A stretch of DNA of 64,000 nucleotides, taken from NCBI GenBank assembly GCA_024803745.1, contig JANJXV010000043.1:9089018-9153017 (forward strand), given 5' to 3'. Positions within the stretch are counted from its first letter, which is position 1. Each line of letters opens with the position of its first letter. Positions 60,880-64,000 of the stretch are shown here, in pieces. This DNA is from Megascapheus bottae. Taxonomy: Eukaryota; Chordata; Mammalia; Rodentia; Geomyidae. The notes beneath the pieces were generated by a model. The model was not told where the DNA came from and did no database searches. It saw only the letters and a program-made list of their open reading frames with translations. The position numbers and the translations under genes are program-made.

Positions 60880-62430
60880 CTGGGGAGTGGCTCATATCTG
60901 TAATCTAGATACCAGAAGTCTGAGATCTGAGGATCCCAGTTCAAAGCCAGCCCAGGTAAGAAGGCCTGTGAGATTCTTATCTCCAGTTAATTACCAAAAT
61001 ACTGGAAGTGGAGCTGTGGTTCAAGTGGTAGAGAGCTAGCAAAAAAAAAAAAAAGGAAAAAAGCAAACCTGAAGGAAACCTGAGAACTGATACCAAAAAA
61101 TAAAATGAGAATTGAGCCATTGACACTTATTGAAAATAAAAATGAGCTGGGGTGTGATGGCTCATGCCTGTAATCCAGAGGCTGAGATCTGATCTGAGGA
61201 TGGAAGTTCAAAAGCCAGCCCAGGCACTAAAGACCATGAGACTTTTTTTTTTTGTAGGTCATGAGGCATTGTCCCGAAGCTCTTCAGCTCAAGTCTACCA
61301 CCCTACCCCTGGGTTTGGGCAATGTCCCTGAGCTCTTCAGTTCAAGGCTATCACCTTACCCTTGAGCTAAGCCCCACTTCCCATTTTCTAGAAGCTAATT
61401 GGAGAGAAGAGTCTCAGCTCCTTTTGTGCCCGGGCTGGCTTTGACCCTTGATCCTCAGATCTCAGCCTCCAGAGTAGCTACGATTACAGGAGTGATTACA
61501 GGAGTGAGCCACCGTGCCGGCTCTGTGAGACTCTTATCTCCAATTAATCACTGGAAAACTGGAAGTGGCGCTGTGGTTCAAGGGGTAGAGTGGTAGCCTT
61601 GAGCTGAAGAGCTCAGGGACAGCGCCTAGGCCCAGAGTTCAAGCCCCAACGACCAACAACAAAAAAAGGTTGCTAGACACCAATCTTACATACTCAGGCA
61701 GATGAGATAGGACAGATTGAGGCAGAGAAAAACATGTAAGATCCTGTCTCCAGTGAGCCAGCCAGATACCTGGCTGGAGACGTGGTTTTAGTGGTAGAAG
61801 TGTGGCTTCATTGGCAGGATCATAGCTCAAGTAGCAGAGTACTTGCTTAGCAAGCTAAAGCTATGAGTTCAAACCCCAGTATTGCCAAAAATAAAATATA
61901 ACTCTGTCTGCCCAGCAAGACCCTCTCAGGAAGATGAATGAGTGGAGTAGAAATGCCAGGCGCTGCTGGCTCACTCCTGTAATCCTAGCTACTCAGGAGG
62001 CTGAGATCTGAGGATTAAGATTGTACATTCTAGACAGGAAAGTCCATGAAGCAAGGCCTGACTGATCACTGTACCTGAGCTTTTTTTTTTTTTTTTTTTT
62101 GGCTGAATGCTTGCATTCTACCACTTTGAGCCCCACCGCCACTTCCAGTTTTTAGACGGTTCATTGGTGGTTCATGCGGTGGTTCCGATTCTCACTAACC
62201 TTCCTCCCTGGGCCAGCTTCAAATCACCATCCTCGGATCTCAGCTTCCTGAGTAGCTGGGATTACAGCTGTGACTCACCAGCAGGCTGAGAGACTCTTAT
62301 CTCCAAAGAACCTCTGAAAAGGTGGAAGTAGAGCTCTGGCTCTAAGTGGTAGAGCATTAGCCTTGAGCAAAAATGTTTAAGGACAGGGACAATGCCCAGG
62401 TCCAGAGTTCAAGCCCTATGACCAACAAAA
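60880..62430. repeat. SINE cluster upstream of S1PR2
   Basis: Plus composite 60880-61050, split plus composite 61140-61240 and 61525-61665 with a minus composite (61250-61520) inserted, older pieces 61680-61890, a plus left half 61950-62045 with its right half at 62285-62430, and a minus composite (62085-62285) inserted between them. Two nested events in 1.5 kb. Confidence 0.72.
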
Positions 62431-64000
62431 ACAACAACAACGGAAAAAATGTTCAAGGATAGCACCTAGGCCCTAAGTTTAAAAGCCCTGACACACATAT
62501 GCTCACACACACACACGTGCACACATTGTTTGCATGAATTTCTGGGTATATTTATAAAGACATTTGCCTGCAGACTTACTGGTTATATCTGCTTTAGGGA
62601 TCAGTCATAATTTGCTCAGAGAGGAGGGACAGGGAAATTAGGTAAGATACAACTTTCCCCCCTTGCACCCTGGGGAACCATTGAAAAACTTTAGCTCATG
62701 TTACAAATTCTGAAAATTTACAGAGCTGAGAGATAACATGTGCCCAGACTTTTCTTTTTTTTCTTTCTTTTTTCTTTTTTTGGTGGTGCTGGGGCTTGAA
62801 TTCAGAACTTGATACTTACAAGGCAGGCATTCTACCCCTTGAGCCATGGCCTCCGGCCTGCAAATGAATCCTTGTAATAATTATTGCTCCTATGAAAAAT
62901 TACTAAAGAACTTTGTTTTCGAGTACTAAGGCTCAGCCTCAGGGCCTTGCACGTGGCAGGCATTGAACTCCATCCCGTTCCTAGCTGCAAACATTACTAA
63001 AGGATGTATCATCTCGACACTCATCTAAAATCCTGAACTTCTGCCGGGCTCATGCCTGTAATCCTGGCTACACAAGAGGCTGAGAACTGAGGATCAAGGT
63101 TCAAAGCCTGCCTGGGGGCAGGAAAGTCACTGAGACCCTTCTCTCCCCTGAATCTACCAAAAAAGCCAGTAGTAGAGCTATAATGGAAGTGGCAGAGAAG
63201 TAGCCTTAAGCTAATGTTCAGGGAAAGACCCAGAGTTCAAGCCCTAGGCCCAGGAAAGAAAGAAAAAGTGAGAGAGTCAGATTGAGAAAGGGAAGGGAGG
63301 GAGGGAGGGAGGGAGGGAGGAAGAGAGCCCTGTGAGCATACAGGAGGGAGGGGAGAGGGAGGGATTGCTAAATGTGGCACCACACACTTATAATCCCAGC
63401 TACTCAGAGAAGGAGGCCACAGAATCATTCAGTGGTAGTGATGCTACTGCCACAGGTAATTTATAAAACCAAGAAGCGTTGCGGTTTTTAGAACCTTGGG
63501 TTCAGTCCACGGTATCTTTATCTTGGGGCTGGAGGAAGGTTAGGTGTAAGAAGCAACCAGTCTGAGGGAGGAGACCAACAACAAAGATGTAAGATGGAGT
63601 CAACTTAAGGGGCTTTGAGGGAAGCACGTAAGGAAAGTCAGAGTGTCTGATCATTCTAGACTTGACTGTTTTCCTGATTTGAGGGTCTCCTGTATTCCCA
63701 ACCATATCTTGGGGTCCTGGGGGGGTCCCTCACAATGAACCCCCTCACTGAATCCTCTTTGAATAGTGATGGCTTCCTGGTCCACCTCTGGAAGCCAGGT
63801 GTTTCAAGTCACAGGGGAGAAGATTAAAACAAAAAAAAAGACAAAAGACAATCTGGGTCCTTGCCCTGGCGAGGTGCTGTGTGGGTATCAGAGCGGAAAT
63901 CAGCCTGTGAGCACCTTCAAGTGGGGAGGGTATGTGGGGGGAGGGAGGAAATGCCCTCCCCCACCCCCACACATAGGCCTGGGCTGGCTCAGCAATTTGC
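62430..64000. other. Upstream flank, no gene seen
   Basis: Unique AT-rich DNA at 62500-62750 and 63420-64000, a plus B1-like/Geo at 63045-63250 and a (GGGA)n run at 63290-63325. No exon, CpG island or long conserved frame was seen. Confidence 0.55.
63290..63325. repeat. (GGGA)n repeat
   Basis: About eight ggga units, following a gaaa-rich SINE tail. Confidence 0.9.

Overview
This window is mammalian nuclear DNA with spliced genes, CpG-island promoters and very dense SINEs. The repeats point to a rodent of the superfamily Geomyoidea (kangaroo rats, pocket mice, pocket gophers). Dozens of copies have a tRNA/ID-like left half with intact A- and B-box-like motifs, fused to a right half of about 100 bp that ends in a gactggcaaaa tail. 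This is the architecture of the Geomyoidea-restricted IDL-Geo SINE. A second abundant family joins a B1/7SL-like left half to the same right half. The species call is inference. The gene order matches human 19p13.2.

Layout: 1-118 is the C-terminal end of PPAN (+), with its poly(A) signal at 203. 443-2174 is P2RY11 (+, two coding exons). 2708-6148 is EIF3G (-, 11 exons, 320 codons). 6320-10750 is repeat-rich intergenic DNA. 11079-39509 is DNMT1 (-, about 40 exons, about 1594 codons), with its CpG-island promoter near 39.5-39.8 kb. 39.9-50.0 kb is intergenic SINE-rich DNA with a few MIR relics. 50.06-52.83 kb is the coding exon and long 3' UTR of S1PR2 (-). Its 5' UTR intron runs up to a CpG-island promoter with a candidate noncoding first exon at 59.8-60.1 kb. 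60.2-64.0 kb is repeats and unique DNA with no gene seen.

The genes do not form a pathway. P2RY11 and S1PR2 are class A GPCRs (nucleotide and sphingosine-1-phosphate receptors). EIF3G is a translation-initiation subunit, PPAN a ribosome-biogenesis factor and DNMT1 the maintenance DNA methyltransferase. P2RY11/EIF3G are tail to tail; EIF3G, DNMT1 and S1PR2 all lie head-to-tail on the minus strand.

Nothing here looks like a new multi-gene system. The points most worth following are: an intact P2RY11 in a rodent, a gene reported missing in mouse and rat, with several ligand-pocket and class A signature residues changed; a reading-frame gap in DNMT1 that implies an unseen microexon; splice-donor-bearing and GC-box minisatellites in DNMT1 3' introns; tandem perfect CREs at the S1PR2 promoter; an S1PR2 upstream ORF; and SINE insertions with perfect target-site duplications.
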